In this document: in pieces, positions 38,054 to 47,155 of the stretch | How the letters are laid out: each line of letters begins with the position of its first letter | How positions within the stretch are numbered: the stretch's first letter is position 1 | DNA from: Rhizobiales bacterium Ga0077537 | GTDB lineage: Bacteria > Pseudomonadota > Alphaproteobacteria > Rhizobiales > Hyphomicrobiaceae | Direction: 5' to 3' | Assembly (NCBI GenBank): GCA_001464955.1 | Contig: LNEM01000036.1 | Coordinates: 62,001-126,000, forward strand | Length of the DNA: 64,000 bases | The notes under the pieces: generated by a model | Told to the model about the DNA's origin: nothing | Databases searched by the model: none | The model's input: only the letters and a program-made list of their open reading frames with translations | Made by a program: the position numbers and the translations under genes

Positions 38054-38176
38054 GGGTACGGGCCCGTGGCCCGTTCGCGCCAGCGGCGCGACACTCACGA
38101 CACGCGACACCGCAAAAGACAGCGGCGAGACCCCGCGAGGCCTCGCCGCTCATCGTGTCAGTGATCGCGTATCCGC

Positions 38177-38761
38177 TCAGCGTCCGAGCACTTCCATGCG
38201 GACCCGGGCGACGCCCTGTCCCGTCATGTTGATGACTCCGGCGGCGCGCTTCGAGAGGTCGATGATGCGGCCGGCGATGAAGGGGCCGCGATCGTTGATG
38301 GTCACGTCGACCGAGCGGCCGTTGCCGAGGTGCGTAACGCGCACGCGGGTACCGAACGGCAGCGTCTTGTGGGCTGCGGTCAGCGCGTTCGGGTTGAACC
38401 AGCCGCCGGAGGCGACGCGCTGCGGCTGCCAGTAGAACGACGCCATTCCCGTGCTGCCACCGGACGATGCGACGGACCCGGCTGAGATGCCGCGCTGGGC
38501 TCGGGCGGCGCGGGTGCGGCGCTGCGGCCGATCCTCGTCGTCGGCGACGACGCGGGCCGTGCGCTGTCTGCGGGCTTCCCGGACGGCGCTTTCGGCGGTG
38601 TTCGAGGTGGCGGCACGGCGGCGGACATCCGGCGTGGCGCTGGCCCATCCGGTATTGCGGTAAGTGGTGTTGTCGCCCCAACCATCGGCGGACGCGGTGG
38701 TGACGCCGGCCAGGAGACACAGGGCTGCCGTGGCGGCGGTTCGCATCAGGAAACGCATCAT
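38177..38761 (-). CDS. rlpA: RlpA-like protein, septal ring lytic transglycosylase family
   Basis: A 194-residue exported protein. A signal peptide (about 1-25) precedes a basic, disordered middle and a C-terminal double-psi beta-barrel (about 105-194) with the RlpA signature GMASFYW, THLGNGRSVDVTINDRGPF and RIIDLSKRAAGVI. These proteins bind or cut denuded glycan strands of peptidoglycan. There is no SPOR domain and no clear lipobox Cys (LLAGVTTASA instead), so it is likely a soluble periplasmic form. Adjacent ATGs at 38761 and 38758 follow GGAGG. Confidence 0.9.
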   Translation of the reverse strand: MMRFLMRTAATAALCLLAGVTTASADGWGDNTTYRNTGWASATPDVRRRAATSNTAESAVREARRQRTARVVADDEDRPQRRTRAARAQRGISAGSVASSGGSTGMASFYWQPQRVASGGWFNPNALTAAHKTLPFGTRVRVTHLGNGRSVDVTINDRGPFIAGRIIDLSKRAAGVINMTGQGVARVRMEVLGR

Positions 38762-39223
38762 TGACCTCCAGTTTTGGACGCGCCCTGTGGGAGGGGCGCT
38801 TGTGTTCGGATCTCGGCGGAACTCTGGGAGCGCTTGCCGGTTCCTCGTCCTCTGTTGCCGCAGGGCTGGCCGTGGTCTTTCCCGCCGAGCCCTGCGTTGC
38901 ACGCGATCGGGCGCGCAGCTTGCGTTGGCAGACCCGGGTTCGGGTTGCCAAAACAGCCGGCAGTGGAAGCAGGCGGCGGGCGTGAGGTCAATAATGTTTT
39001 ATGAACCAAATTCATTAACTATATGGCAATCTGCGTTAATTTTCCCACTTGTCAGCCTTGTTCCGGCCACGGGCTCCGGGGCAACGCCGTGCGCGGCCAC
39101 GCGTTTCGTTCGTCATGTTGTCCCCAGCCGGTCGCCGCCTTTGCGTGGCCCCGCCTTTATCGCGACCCCGATATGCGCTATCCGGCCAACGAGCCTTGAG
39201 CCGCAACCGATGGGATTCCGCCT
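38762..39223. other. 462-bp intergenic region, AT-rich divergent promoter area
   Basis: Between rlpA (minus) and the alpha/beta hydrolase (plus). No gene is seen. An AT-rich island at about 38988-39046 contains TTAAC (39015) and TTAA (39036) motifs of the kind bound by CtrA half-sites and probably carries one or both promoters. Confidence 0.5.
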
Positions 39224-40195
39224 GTGACAGCTCCCGCTGCACTCGCTTCGCTGGCCCGCAATCCCGTGCCGAGCGGCGCTGTCGTCGGCATATTCGATAG
39301 CCGCGACGGCATTCCATTGAGGTTTGCGCGCTGGGACGCGACCCGCGGTCCGCGGCAGGGGACGGTGTGCGTGTTTCCCGGTCGAGGCGAACCCATAGAG
39401 AAGTATTTCGAGGCGATCGCGGACCTGCGCCGCCGCGGATTTGCCGTCGCGATCCATGACTGGCGGGGGCAGGGCGCATCGGGTCGCCTGCTGGACGATC
39501 CGCAGCGGGGCCATGTCGTGAGCTTTGCCGACTACGAGGCGGACGTGCACCGCTTCATGAAGGACATCGTGCTTCCGGACTGCCCGGCGCCGTTCGTCGC
39601 GCTCGGTCACTCGATGGGTGGCAACGTTCTGATCCGCATGGCGACGGTGCAGGGCCTGTGGTTCGACCGGATCGTCCTGTCGGCGCCGATGCTCGACATC
39701 GCCCCCGATCGTCTGCCGGTGCCACCCCGGCTCGCGCGGCTTTATGCGGCCACCGCCGGTATCGGACCGACGTCACGGCTCTACGTGCCGTTCGGAAACG
39801 GTACCCCGGCCGAACTCTGCCCCTTCGAGGGGAACCCCTTCACCTCAGACCGCGAACGCTTCGAGCGCAATCGCCAGTTGGTGGAGCAGCGCCCCGATCT
39901 GGCACTTGGCTCGCCGACCAACGGTTGGCTCCGGGCCGCCTATCGCTCGTGCGACGAGATCATGGCACCGGCCTTCGCGCAGCGCGTGCGCATTCCCATG
40001 CTGCTGGTCGCGGCTGGCATGGACCGGATCGTGTCGTCGCCGGCCATCGAGACGTTCGCGAGCCGCATCAAGATCGGCGCGCGTGTCGCTCTGGCGGGCT
40101 CGATGCACGAGATCCTGCATGAGCGCGACGAGATCCGGCAGCGCTTCTGGGCCGCGTTCGACGCCTATCTCGGCACCCGCTCGCTCGCCGCCTGA
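39224..40195 (+). CDS. alpha/beta hydrolase (serine aminopeptidase S33 / lysophospholipase type)
   Basis: A 323-residue hydrolase with the nucleophile elbow GHSMGGN (Ser near residue 128), an oxyanion-type FPGRGEP segment and GWRG-like DWRGQGASGR, which are typical of the lysophospholipase/monoacylglycerol lipase group. The catalytic Asp is probably in AAGMDRIV and the His in GSMHEIL. It has no signal peptide and probably acts on lipid esters in the cytoplasm or at the membrane. The start codon at 39224 is GTG, read from the base sequence. Its stop is followed at once by dispersed repeat copy B. Confidence 0.92.
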   Translation: MTAPAALASLARNPVPSGAVVGIFDSRDGIPLRFARWDATRGPRQGTVCVFPGRGEPIEKYFEAIADLRRRGFAVAIHDWRGQGASGRLLDDPQRGHVVSFADYEADVHRFMKDIVLPDCPAPFVALGHSMGGNVLIRMATVQGLWFDRIVLSAPMLDIAPDRLPVPPRLARLYAATAGIGPTSRLYVPFGNGTPAELCPFEGNPFTSDRERFERNRQLVEQRPDLALGSPTNGWLRAAYRSCDEIMAPAFAQRVRIPMLLVAAGMDRIVSSPAIETFASRIKIGARVALAGSMHEILHERDEIRQRFWAAFDAYLGTRSLAA

Positions 40196-40207
40196 CGCTT
40201 GTGTAGC

Positions 40208-40360
40208 GCCTCTGACGTCTGGTACCCGCCTGCGGCCAGGCACGTCACCAAACGTCAGAGGCAAAGCTACACTAGAAACAATGCGTTGCTCGTATTCCTT
40301 TGGCGCCGACATTTGCTCTCGACCAAGCGGCAGTGGGAAGCAAATGCCGGCGCCGGAACA
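40208..40360 (+). repeat. dispersed two-hairpin repeat, copy B
   Basis: A 153-bp copy of the element at 22578-22730. The first inverted repeat is 18 bp (40201-40218 with 40252-40262 and 40266-40272, interrupted by AAA). The second is 16 bp with one mismatch (40302-40317 with 40339-40354). It fills nearly the whole gap between two convergent genes. Confidence 0.88.
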
Positions 40361-41827
40361 CTAGCGGAACGGCGGTTCGTCGAACGAGCGCAGCTTGCGC
40401 GAGTGAAGGCCGTCGCGCCGCTGCTTCAGCAACTCGAGGGCCTCGATGCCGATCTGGAGATGCTGGGCGACGGCGGTCTCGTAGAAGGCGTTCGCGGCCC
40501 CCGGCAGCTTGATCTCACCGTGCAGTGGCTTGTCCGAAACGCAGAGCAGCGTGCCGTAGGGCACCCGCAGCCGGAACCCCTGTGCCGCGATGGTGCCGCT
40601 TTCCATGTCGACGGCGATCGCCCGCGAGAGGTTGATCCGCCGGCGCTCCTGGGTGAAGCGCAGTTCCCAGTTGCGGTCATCGTAGGTGACGACGGTTCCG
40701 GTTCGCAGCCGCTGCTTGAGGGCGTCCCCCGATTGTCCTGTCACAAGCTGCGCTGCGTCCTGGAGCGCCACCTGCACCTCGGCCAGCGCCGGGATCGGCA
40801 CGTCCGGCGGCACCAGCGCATCGAGAATGCGATCCTGGCGGAGATACGCGTGCGCCAGCGCATAGTCGCCGATGGCCTGGCTTTCGCGCAGTCCGCCACA
40901 ATGCCCGATCATCAGCCAGCAGTTCGGCCGGATGACGGCGAGATGATCGGTGATGTTCTTCGCGTTCGACGGCCCGACCCCGATGTTGACCAGCGTCACG
41001 CCACCGCCGTCGGGGCCGGTGAGGTGGTAGGCGGGCATCTGGTAGCGGTGCCACGCCGAGCTTGCGACGAGCCCCTCGACATCGCGATCCGATGCGCCCG
41101 CCGGGATCACCACGTTGCCGGGGAGGACGAGCGTCTGGCCCGAGGGCGCATGGCGAATGCGGTCGAGCCCCATGCGGATGAACTGGTCGACGTAGCGGTG
41201 ATAATTGGTGAGCAGGATCCAGCGCTGCACGTGGCGCCAGTCGCTGCCGGTGTAGTGGACGAGGCGCCGGAGCGAGAAGTCGACGCGCACCGCATCGAAG
41301 AGCGCCAGCGGGAGCGGGCCGCCGGGCGCCACCTCGTACTGGCCATCCGCGATCTCGTCGCCGACGACGGAGAGCTGCGGCGTCGCGAAATGCCGGGCAA
41401 GCTCGGCAGCCGTCACGCCCGCCCGTGACAGTTCCTCGATCCGCTCGAGGACATAAGGATAGGGGATTTCCTGATCGCTGACATCGACCTCGAGCACCGC
41501 GCCGTAGTCGGAGACGAGCGGCTCGAGCTGCTCGAGGAGATAACTGCGGAATTCTGCCGGATGCGTGACTGTGGTCTCGTAGACGCCCGGCCGCTGCAGT
41601 TTCGCGTAAGCGCGCCGTGTCGGTCGCGGCGGTACGGCCTCACCGGGATAGTGCACCCGGAGCACCGGGTAGCGGAACGCGCGACGCTCGTCCGGCGTCG
41701 GCGCGATCCGCTGCGCCAGATAGCGATCGAGCGCTGATGTGAGGCTGCGGGTGGCCGCGCCGTAGCTGGCCGTGAGGCGTGCAACGGCATCGGCGGGGGA
41801 AAGCAGTTTGTCGGCGCTTGTCGTCAT
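40361..41827 (-). CDS. amn: AMP nucleosidase
   Basis: Hydrolyses AMP to adenine and ribose 5-phosphate in purine salvage. The protein (488 aa) has the N-terminal AMP-nucleosidase domain (about 15-170, RFYPVLRVHYPG-type segment FRYPVLRVHYPGE) and a C-terminal purine nucleoside phosphorylase-like domain with NIGVGPSNAKNITDHLAVIRP, GHCGGLR and the catalytic motif AVDMESGTIA. The ATG at 41827 (MTTSADK) is preferred over a start at 42133, which would overlap the divergent promoter. The stop TAG abuts dispersed repeat copy B. Confidence 0.95.
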   Translation of the reverse strand: MTTSADKLLSPADAVARLTASYGAATRSLTSALDRYLAQRIAPTPDERRAFRYPVLRVHYPGEAVPPRPTRRAYAKLQRPGVYETTVTHPAEFRSYLLEQLEPLVSDYGAVLEVDVSDQEIPYPYVLERIEELSRAGVTAAELARHFATPQLSVVGDEIADGQYEVAPGGPLPLALFDAVRVDFSLRRLVHYTGSDWRHVQRWILLTNYHRYVDQFIRMGLDRIRHAPSGQTLVLPGNVVIPAGASDRDVEGLVASSAWHRYQMPAYHLTGPDGGGVTLVNIGVGPSNAKNITDHLAVIRPNCWLMIGHCGGLRESQAIGDYALAHAYLRQDRILDALVPPDVPIPALAEVQVALQDAAQLVTGQSGDALKQRLRTGTVVTYDDRNWELRFTQERRRINLSRAIAVDMESGTIAAQGFRLRVPYGTLLCVSDKPLHGEIKLPGAANAFYETAVAQHLQIGIEALELLKQRRDGLHSRKLRSFDEPPFR

Positions 41828-42029
41828 GAGGGCCCGTTCTCCCCGCAGTCGAGATTGCTCTTGCCGATCGCGAGTCTTCTGTAGCACGCTTGGACTTGGG
41901 TAGAAGCGATCGTCCATGAAAGTCAGCGACGCTCGCACACGCCCGATGTCCGGAACCGATCGACGGGATGAACCGTCGGCAACGAAGGTCCGGATGTTGG
42001 AGGAAGTTCGCCAGGGAGTTGATTGGGTC

Positions 42030-43130
42030 ATGACAAGACAGACAGCGTTCCGGTCCGCCGGAGCGGCAGCCATGCTCGCGGTGTGCGTCGGTGCCGTCGC
42101 GCCGGGCGACGCGCGAGCCGCCGAGAAGCTCATCTACGCCTCGTACATTTCCGAGGTCTACTCGGCGAGCAAGACCGACATCTGGCTCATGAACGAGATC
42201 GAGAAGCGGTCGAACGGCGAGATCAAGTTCGAGAAGTACTGGTCGAGTTCGCTGCTGAAGGCGGCTGACCTCTTTCCGAGCCTGCGCAGCGGCGCGGCCG
42301 ACGTGGTGCTGGGGGCGCCTGCGGCCTACAATGTCAAAGAGTACCCGCTCGCCAACATCGTCATGCCTTTCATGACGACCCGCGGCGACGCCATGACGCT
42401 CGCCTGGCGCGACCTCTACAAGAACAACGCCGCTTTCCGGAACGAGTTCGAGAGCAAGGGCGCGAAAGTCCTCTATTCGGTCGCCTGGGCCGAGAACACC
42501 GTCTGGTCCAAGAAGCCGATCGCCAAGGTCGACGATCTGAAGGGCCTCAAGATCCGCTCGGTGCCGACCATCTCCGACGCGGTCAGGAAGCTCGGCGCGA
42601 CGCCGGTCGCCCTCGCCTGGCCGGATGGCCTTGAAGGTCTGCAGCGGGGCGTCGTCGATGCCATGTCATCGGCCCCGTTCGACTCGGCCGTCCACGGCAG
42701 CGCGCAGGATGTGGCCAAGCACGGCACCGATCTCGGCGGCACGGGCATCTTCGCGATGGCCACCATCGCCATCAGCATGGACCGCTACAGGAAGCTGAGC
42801 GAGAAGCATCGCAAGATCATCGACGAAGTCGCGGCCGAGGCACCAGATCAGGGGATCAAGCTGCTCGAGGCGAGCGTCGACGCGGCCGTCGAGAAGCTCT
42901 GCGGCATGAAGGAGAAGCTGATCATCTCCAACTTCTCTGACGCCGACAAGGCGACGGTGCAGAAGGTTGCCGCTGCCGGCGTCCAGGAAGACTGGCTGAA
43001 GCGCGTCAAGGCCGAGACGAAGGCGGATGGCGCTGCCATGATGGCGGAGTTCCAGGGCTACCTGAAGGCCTACGAGGCGAAGAGCACTTACAAGCCGGGC
43101 TTCGAGCGTTACGCGGCGAAGTGCAAATGA
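42030..43130 (+). CDS. TRAP transporter substrate-binding protein DctP (second system)
   Basis: A 366-residue periplasmic binding protein. A signal peptide (about residues 1-31, ending DARA-AE) precedes a DctP fold with FEKYWSSSLLKAADLFPSLR, GAADVVLGAPAAYN and the conserved VDDLKGLKIRS region, with an Arg at the carboxylate-binding position. The ATG at 42030 (MTRQTAF) gives a normal signal peptide; an earlier ATG at 41916 is not supported. Followed by its two permease genes, so it heads the dctPQM unit. The substrate is unknown and differs in sequence from TRAP system 1. Confidence 0.93.
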   Translation: MTRQTAFRSAGAAAMLAVCVGAVAPGDARAAEKLIYASYISEVYSASKTDIWLMNEIEKRSNGEIKFEKYWSSSLLKAADLFPSLRSGAADVVLGAPAAYNVKEYPLANIVMPFMTTRGDAMTLAWRDLYKNNAAFRNEFESKGAKVLYSVAWAENTVWSKKPIAKVDDLKGLKIRSVPTISDAVRKLGATPVALAWPDGLEGLQRGVVDAMSSAPFDSAVHGSAQDVAKHGTDLGGTGIFAMATIAISMDRYRKLSEKHRKIIDEVAAEAPDQGIKLLEASVDAAVEKLCGMKEKLIISNFSDADKATVQKVAAAGVQEDWLKRVKAETKADGAAMMAEFQGYLKAYEAKSTYKPGFERYAAKCK

Positions 43131-43155
43131 CGCACTTCGGGCGCGGCCCGTCGTC

Positions 43156-43183
43156 GGCCACGGTCCAGAGCTGGGCCGTGGTC
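43156..43183 (+). promoter_or_regulatory. intra-operon hairpin between dctP and dctQ
   Basis: GGCCACGG pairs with CCGTGGTC (one G-T pair) across a 12-base loop, and a second small GGCGG/CCGCC stem follows. Hairpins here often lower permease expression relative to the binding protein. Confidence 0.5.
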
Positions 43184-43238
43184 TCGGCGGCCACCGCCTG
43201 AAGCCGCCGCCCTTCCTGTTCCGGAGCAGAGCTGCCCA

Positions 43239-43769
43239 ATGATTCGGCTGATCGATGCCGTCGAGGCGTTCCTCCTGCGCCTCGGCATATTCAGCGGCTT
43301 TGCCACGCTGCTGATTACACTGGTGGTGGTCTTCGATGTGACGGGGCGGGCGGCGTTCAACAGCCCGTTCCACAGCGGCGTCGAGATCAGCGAACTCCTG
43401 ATGATCACGCTCGTCTTCTTCGGTCTGGCGGCGGCCCAGCAACAGCGCCAGAACTACGCCATCGACGTCGTGAGCCGGCACTTGCCGTTGCCGGTACAGA
43501 GCACGCTCGAACTGCTCGGCTATCTTTTCTGCCTCGGCGTCGTGGTGATGCTCGCCTGGCCCGCCACCAAGCAGGCGCTGGTGTCGTTCGAGCGCGGCGA
43601 GTCGGGGTTCGGCATCGTGCCGTTTCCGCTCTGGCCCGCGCGCTCGATCCTCGCCATGGGCCTATGGCTCCTGGCCGTCCAGTTCGTGTGCGACATCCTC
43701 CGCCATGTCCTCGGTACGCCGCGCGTTTCCGCATCCGACGTCGACGTCAAGGCAGCGGGGCTCGAATGA
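43239..43769 (+). CDS. TRAP transporter small permease DctQ (second system)
   Basis: A 176-residue membrane protein with four helices (about 14-36, 49-67, 87-108 and 133-153) and the motif ISELLMITLVFFGLAAAQQQRQNY that marks DctQ proteins between helices 2 and 3. It starts 108 bp after dctP and its stop overlaps dctM as ATGA, so the two permeases are translationally coupled. Confidence 0.92.
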   Translation: MIRLIDAVEAFLLRLGIFSGFATLLITLVVVFDVTGRAAFNSPFHSGVEISELLMITLVFFGLAAAQQQRQNYAIDVVSRHLPLPVQSTLELLGYLFCLGVVVMLAWPATKQALVSFERGESGFGIVPFPLWPARSILAMGLWLLAVQFVCDILRHVLGTPRVSASDVDVKAAGLE

Positions 43770-45073
43770 TCCTTCAGGACCTATTGCCGGGATTGACGGT
43801 CGTCGGCCTCCTTCTCGCCCTTCTGATGTTGCGCATTCCGATTGCGTTCGCGCTGGCGGGCGCTGGCATCGCGGGGCTGGCCTGGGCGCGGCCGTGGCGC
43901 GCCGTCGAGTATCTGCTGTCGACTTTCGCCTACGGCGCGACCGCCAACTTCGCCTACATCGTGCTGCCGCTGTTCCTCTTCATGGGGCAGATGGCGTTCT
44001 CGGCCGGCCTCTCCCGCCATGCCTTCGAGGCAGGCCAGAAGTGGCTCGGCCGCTTTCCGGGCGGTCTTGCGGCAGCGACGGTCTTCGGCTGTGCGGCGTT
44101 CTCCACGATCTGCGGCTCGAGCGTCGCGACGGCCTCCACGATGGCGCGCGTCGCCCTGCCGGAGATGCTGCGTCACGGCTACATGCCGCGCCTCGCGGCC
44201 GGCTGCATCGCGGCAGGCGGAACGCTCGGCGTGCTCATTCCCCCGAGCGGCATTCTCGTCGTCTATTCGATCGTGACCGAGGTCTCGCTGGTCAAGTTGT
44301 TCCTGGCCGCTTTCGTTCCCGGTGTCCTGACGGCCATAGTCTACATTCTCGGCATCTACGTCTGGGTCAAGTTGCAGCCTGAGCTGGCCCCGACGCTGAA
44401 GGACATGCCCATTCCGACCTTCGGCGAGAAGCTCGCCGCCCTCGGCCGTACGTGGGAGCTGCTGGTCCTGTTCGCGGCCGTCATGGGCACCATCTACCTG
44501 GGGATCGCGACGCCCACCGAGGCGGCGGCCATGGGAGCGTTCTTCTCTCTCGTGGCGGTGCTTCGACGCCCCGACCGGGTGAAGAACGTCCTGACGGGAT
44601 TGCGCGAGACCGGCACCGCGACCTGTTCGATCTTCGCGCTGGTCATTGGCGCGGGCCTGTTCAGCCTGGGTCTCTCCACGACCCAGTTCCCGGCGAAGCT
44701 CGCGGCCCTCGTCAGCGATCTGCAATGGTCGCAGACGGCGACTATCGTTGTGGTGCTGATCCCGTACATGGTGCTCGGGTGCTTCGTCGACGGCCTGTCG
44801 ATGATCCTGATCACGATGCCGATCGTTTACCCGATCGTCACCCAGATCGGCTTCGACGGCGTTCTGTTCGGCCTTCTGGTGACCAAGATGGTCGAGATCG
44901 GCGCCATCACGCCGCCGGTGGGCCTCAACGCCTTCGTGGTCAAGAGCATGGCGCCCGAGATCCCGCTCTCCGAGATCTTCAAGGGCTGCATTCCGTTCGT
45001 GCTCATGGAACTCATGATCGTGGCGCTGATGCTGGCGTTTCCCGCGATCTCGCTCTTCCTGATCACCGACTGA
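43766..45073 (+). CDS. TRAP transporter large permease DctM (second system)
   Basis: A 435-residue permease with about 12 hydrophobic segments. It has LPLFLFMGQMAFSAGLS, the conserved loop STICGSSVATASTMARVALPEM, GTLGVLIPPSG and ATPTEAAAMGAFF, all DctM signatures. Coupled to dctQ by ATGA. It ends 15 bp from the convergent hypothetical gene. Its sequence differs clearly from the dctM at 20495, so the two systems are probably old paralogues rather than a recent duplication. Confidence 0.96.
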   Translation: MILQDLLPGLTVVGLLLALLMLRIPIAFALAGAGIAGLAWARPWRAVEYLLSTFAYGATANFAYIVLPLFLFMGQMAFSAGLSRHAFEAGQKWLGRFPGGLAAATVFGCAAFSTICGSSVATASTMARVALPEMLRHGYMPRLAAGCIAAGGTLGVLIPPSGILVVYSIVTEVSLVKLFLAAFVPGVLTAIVYILGIYVWVKLQPELAPTLKDMPIPTFGEKLAALGRTWELLVLFAAVMGTIYLGIATPTEAAAMGAFFSLVAVLRRPDRVKNVLTGLRETGTATCSIFALVIGAGLFSLGLSTTQFPAKLAALVSDLQWSQTATIVVVLIPYMVLGCFVDGLSMILITMPIVYPIVTQIGFDGVLFGLLVTKMVEIGAITPPVGLNAFVVKSMAPEIPLSEIFKGCIPFVLMELMIVALMLAFPAISLFLITD

Positions 45074-45088
45074 CGGCAGCGGTGATCG

Positions 45089-45511
45089 TCACCGCTGGTA
45101 GGGGTAGCAATCGACCCGCTCGAGCGGCAGCCCCAGATGCCGGGCGAGTGCCGCGATCGCCGCTGCGAATGCGGGATAGGGATCGCTGTTGCTCGGCCCG
45201 ACGATGATGGCTCGAAAGCCCGGCTGCGGTTTCCCGGACGGCGGCAGCATGCCGGTGACGTGGGCCTTTCCGTCGTTGTCCCGGAGCGTGACGAACATCG
45301 GCATCGTCTTGCGGATGTAGTCCTTGAGTCCGATGTTCTGCTCGATGAAGCGCCCGCCCGCCGGCGGCACATAGCTGCGCTGTGCTTTTTCGTAGGCTTC
45401 TCTGAAGTAGCGTTCGACGGCATGGTCCATGAGCTGCGATTCGCCTTGGGCCTCGGCCTCCGTCTCCAGCTGGAACCAGGTCATCGCCCCTGCATCGCAG
45501 ATGTACCGCAT
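45089..45511 (-). CDS. hypothetical protein
   Basis: A 140-residue soluble protein of unknown family. It starts MRYICDAGAMTWFQLET and has an acidic helix, then a region with MPMFVTLRDNDGKAHVTGMLPP and a final helix rich in alanine. Codon use is like its neighbours. The ATG at 45511 follows GCGAGGC. Longer readings back to 46069 run against the divergent gene and are rejected. It might be a small cytoplasmic enzyme or binding protein; nothing in its context says more. Confidence 0.72.
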   Translation of the reverse strand: MRYICDAGAMTWFQLETEAEAQGESQLMDHAVERYFREAYEKAQRSYVPPAGGRFIEQNIGLKDYIRKTMPMFVTLRDNDGKAHVTGMLPPSGKPQPGFRAIIVGPSNSDPYPAFAAAIAALARHLGLPLERVDCYPYQR

Positions 45512-45900
45512 GCTTGCCTCGCGAGGATGAGTGTGCCGTGTCCGATCGGAGTTCGGGCATGCGATCCGGAGCGCGCCCGTCGAGCACCCCGGCTCCCTCC
45601 GCCATTCAGGTGTCCACCGTCCGATTGCCATTGCCGAGGACTTTGACACGACTGCCGGGCTGGCGTCGAGCAGTGTGGCCCGCTCACCACCATCTCGAGG
45701 ATGCTGTCCGCGTCGGGCGCACGACGCCTTGACCTCGCCCAAGTTTTTGCCGATCTCGGAAGGCGTTCTGCACCAACGGCCGAGTCCGTCGCACGCGATG
45801 GGCCGCACTCCGTGGCCCCGATGCCGGCGCCGCTCGATCCGGGCCCATACGGGTTGCGATCTCGCGTGTTGCCGTTTCCTGAAATCTCGAGGGACGTTCT
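45512..45900. other. 389-bp divergent intergenic region
   Basis: Between the hypothetical gene and the GH114-like gene. A 67-codon frame (45701-45904) overlaps the TTG start of the next gene in a TTGA arrangement and could encode a leader peptide, but its ribosome site is poor and I do not call it. Confidence 0.45.
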
Positions 45901-47088
45901 TTGACCGCGCGCACCACGCCACCTCCTTTGCCGAAAGTATTTCCGCGGCCGGCTCCACCGCCCCCTGCGGCGGCGAGAACCGAGGCCGTTCAGCCGGCCG
46001 TGTCTGCGCCGCCGACGCCGATGAACGCTCCGCCACGATCGCATCGGCGCTCGGTCGTGCGACGTGCACTGGTGGGAATCGTCCTGATCGGGGTGATGGC
46101 CATGGGCGGCGCGTGGCTGCTTCACGCCTCCATCGATCCCGCCGAAAGTGTGAACGTGTCCGGCAAGGGGCGCGAGCGCCTTGCAGCGGTCACGAGCTGG
46201 GCGCTGCAACTGGGCTCATCCTCGACGGAGCGTCTCGCCGAAGCCCCCCACGATCTCCTTGTGATCGATCCCTGGGCGGACGCGTCGGGCGCGGGCAATC
46301 CCGCATCAGCCGCGGCGCTCAAGGTCAAGCCGGACGGCACGCGCCGCGTGGTCATGGCGCAGCTGACGCTGTCCTCGATCGATGAAAGCCGGCCTGACTG
46401 GAGTTCTGCGTGGGCCGTGCCAGCGGCTGCCCCGATGGCGACGGCCGCAGTCCCGGGCCAGGCCGCCCATGCCGCACGCCAGCCGGTCACCAGCGACCGC
46501 CCGCTCCTTGGCCCGTCCGCCGGTGCGCCGACCTGGCTCGGCGGCGAACGGGCTGATCATCGCGGCACGTTCGAGGTTCGATATTGGCAGTCGGCGTGGC
46601 GCCATCGTCTGTTCGGATCCGTGGTCGCGGAGGTCGACCGCGTCATCGCTGCCGGCTACGACGGCATGTATCTGACCGGCGTCGCGACGTCCGCCAGCTG
46701 GCGGCACGAGCGCCCCACGGCCGACACGGACATGACGGCCCTCGTCGGCGATATCGCGGGCTATGCACGCCGCCTGAAGCCGGACTTCATCGTCGTGGTT
46801 GAGGATGGTGAGCGCGTGCTCGACGGCGGTCCCGTCACGCAGGCCATCGACGGTATTGCAAAGCACAGCGTGTTCTTCACCGCCGACGGGAGCCCTCACC
46901 AGAAGTCCGTCGTCGACGGGAGCGTCGCGGCCTTGCGAAAGGCGGCGGAAGCAGGCCTGACGGTTCTGACCATCGAGCATTTGAGTTCGGGCGCGGCGAT
47001 AGACCGGGCCCGTGAACTCAATCGGGTCGAGAACTTCATTCCGTTCGTTCAGGCGCGTCAGATCGCTTCGATCGGCCGCCGCGGCTGA
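45901..47088 (+). CDS. endo alpha-1,4 polygalactosaminidase-like (GH114/TM1410-type) membrane-anchored protein
   Basis: A 395-residue protein. A Pro-rich cytoplasmic N-terminus (about 1-50) and one membrane helix (about 54-75) are followed by a periplasmic TIM-barrel-like domain resembling GH114/TM1410 proteins: LLVIDPWAD, EVRYWQSAWR and VDRVIAAGYDGMYLTGV. In typical members the last motif reads GFDGVYLD, with an acidic residue thought to be catalytic; here Thr replaces it, so activity is doubtful. The start is TTG at 45901, after GAGGGA six bases upstream. The substrate is unknown. Confidence 0.78.
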   Translation: MTARTTPPPLPKVFPRPAPPPPAAARTEAVQPAVSAPPTPMNAPPRSHRRSVVRRALVGIVLIGVMAMGGAWLLHASIDPAESVNVSGKGRERLAAVTSWALQLGSSSTERLAEAPHDLLVIDPWADASGAGNPASAAALKVKPDGTRRVVMAQLTLSSIDESRPDWSSAWAVPAAAPMATAAVPGQAAHAARQPVTSDRPLLGPSAGAPTWLGGERADHRGTFEVRYWQSAWRHRLFGSVVAEVDRVIAAGYDGMYLTGVATSASWRHERPTADTDMTALVGDIAGYARRLKPDFIVVVEDGERVLDGGPVTQAIDGIAKHSVFFTADGSPHQKSVVDGSVAALRKAAEAGLTVLTIEHLSSGAAIDRARELNRVENFIPFVQARQIASIGRRG

Positions 47089-47155
47089 AGCCGGGACGCT
47101 GGACTGTCGCGACAGCCCAGTCCGTCGCTATTGTCGCTCGGGGAACGTCGTCGTC

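Larger units (their letters stand above)
37469..38176. other. 708-bp repeat-rich intergenic region
   Basis: The gap between nrdJ and the convergent rlpA holds no credible gene. Protein-like open frames here are Arg/Pro/Ala/Ser-rich artefacts of repeated GC-rich DNA. It contains the nrdJ terminator, a 149-bp direct repeat, several small hairpins and the rlpA-side terminator (each listed separately). Confidence 0.8.

Noticed and set aside
37542-38951. 469-codon minus-strand frame across the nrdJ-rlpA gap
   Set aside because: It is made of repeated Arg/Pro/Ser/Ala-rich segments, overlaps rlpA in another frame, and follows the direct repeats rather than a protein family.
40199-41428. Plus-strand 409-codon frame through the dispersed repeat and amn
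   Set aside because: It overlaps the convergent amn gene in antisense and begins inside the repeat; the translation has no recognisable domain.
45701-45904. 67-codon frame just before the GH114-like gene
   Set aside because: It overlaps the next start by four bases, but there is no usable ribosome site and no family, so I leave it uncalled.
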